Shown here: positions 4,875 through 5,326 of the stretch, piece by piece
Layout: every line of letters begins with the position of its first letter
Position numbering within the stretch: position 1 is the first letter of the stretch
From: Nitrososphaerota archaeon
Lineage (GTDB): Archaea > Thermoproteota > Nitrososphaeria > Nitrososphaerales > JACPRH01
Assembly: GCA_029460375.1 (NCBI GenBank)
Contig: JARPAQ010000004.1
Coordinates: 1-5,326, forward strand
Reading direction: 5' to 3'
DNA: 5,326 nt
Made by a program: the position numbers and the translations under genes
Notes under the pieces: generated by a model
Databases searched by the model: none
Told to the model about the DNA's origin: nothing
Seen by the model: the letters and a program-made list of their open reading frames with translations, nothing else

Positions 4875-5326
4875 ATGCAGATCTCCCGCCTACAGATGAT
4901 AAGCCGCCTATTTTTTGGCACACTCAAAATACAGAGGACATCGGCAACCGTTGTACCGGCCGTTTCAGGCTTTTACATCGCTGGGGCGACTGAGCCTGCG
5001 TCCTTGATTCTGCTGGCTTTGATCGTTTTTGTGCTGCATGCTTCAGCCAACGCCTTGAACGATATAGCGGATTATCGGTCTGATAGTATAAACTCGCCTG
5101 ATAGGCTTCTAGTTATGGAGGTTCTGTCCACACGGCAAGTTGGCGTTTTATCAACAGGGTTAATGATGGTTGGACTGCTCTTTGCTCTGATGCTTGACTG
5201 GCTACTCTTTGCGGTGGTTGCGACTTTGGGCCTGGTTCTGTGGATGGCTTATAACTTCGGAGCAAGGTTGAAGGATAGACCGATCGGATCTGTCATCTAC
5301 CTAAGTATGTCGACTTCAACCATACC
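4875..5326 (+). CDS. UbiA-family membrane prenyltransferase (5' part, cut by window end)
   Basis: This frame has no stop before the window edge: 150 complete codons from ATG 4875. It shows the UbiA hallmarks: the first Asp motif NDIADYRSDSINSPDR (residues 62-77; N62, D63, D66, D70 and N73 are the Mg2+/diphosphate-binding positions), and hydrophobic helices at about 22-37, 42-61, 90-106 and 108-126. YNFGARLKDRPIGS (126-139) begins the loop region after helix four. The second Asp-rich motif and the remaining helices lie outside the window. UbiA enzymes transfer a prenyl chain from its diphosphate to an acceptor in the membrane, in ether-lipid (DGGGP synthase), quinone, heme or chlorophyll-type pathways. 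Which acceptor applies cannot be told: the first motif has NSPDRL rather than the usual NRPxRP. ATG 4896 (residue 8) is an alternative start. It may share function with the isoprenoid-synthase-like and V4R genes. Confidence 0.85.
   Translation, partial: MQISRLQMISRLFFGTLKIQRTSATVVPAVSGFYIAGATEPASLILLALIVFVLHASANALNDIADYRSDSINSPDRLLVMEVLSTRQVGVLSTGLMMVGLLFALMLDWLLFAVVATLGLVLWMAYNFGARLKDRPIGSVIYLSMSTSTI

Noticed and set aside
1..5326. CRISPR array, insertion sequence, tRNA or toxin-antitoxin pair
   Set aside because: I saw no spaced direct repeats, transposase motifs, terminal inverted repeats, tRNA T-loop (GGTTCRANNC) in a cloverleaf setting, or recognised toxin family.

Overview
The window looks archaeal. 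The best evidence is an archaeal/bacterial type A RNase P RNA on the minus strand whose helices P1, P2, P3 and P4 can be paired by hand, TATA-like boxes (not -35/-10 pairs) about 25 nt before most inferred transcript starts, and several protein families common in archaea: a PadR-type winged helix, a KaiC-like/V4R fusion and a UbiA prenyltransferase. A Thermoproteota-type lineage (Thaumarchaeota or Bathyarchaeia-like) is my guess, but nothing here fixes the phylum.

Left part (1-899, plus strand): the last 42 codons of an unrecognised gene, then a TTG-started 100-aa protein with eight cysteines that appears translationally coupled to it, then a small zinc-metalloprotease-like protein (HELVH plus a downstream His, SprT/YgjP-like) with its own TATA-like box.

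Middle (900-1750): the RNase P RNA gene (908-1248, minus) lies tail to tail with the protease gene. It is divergent from a PadR-family regulator gene whose promoter carries a near-perfect 22-bp dyad, probably an autoregulatory operator.

Right part (1739-5326): a 445-aa minus-strand protein with two Asp-rich motifs typical of the all-helical class I isoprenoid synthase fold. It overlaps the PadR gene tail to tail by 9 bp. A 258-bp divergent promoter region, with a perfect 8+8 inverted repeat, separates it from a plus-strand protein of about 500 aa that joins a KaiC-like domain without a Walker A motif to a C-terminal V4R domain. About 40 bp further on starts a UbiA-type membrane prenyltransferase, cut by the window edge after 150 residues.

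The most interesting reading is a small isoprenoid/prenyl-lipid neighbourhood: a soluble isoprenoid-synthase-like protein, a membrane prenyltransferase and, between them, a likely small-molecule-binding V4R protein with a pseudo-ATPase domain. This is inference from gene order and motifs. No pathway product can be named from sequence alone.
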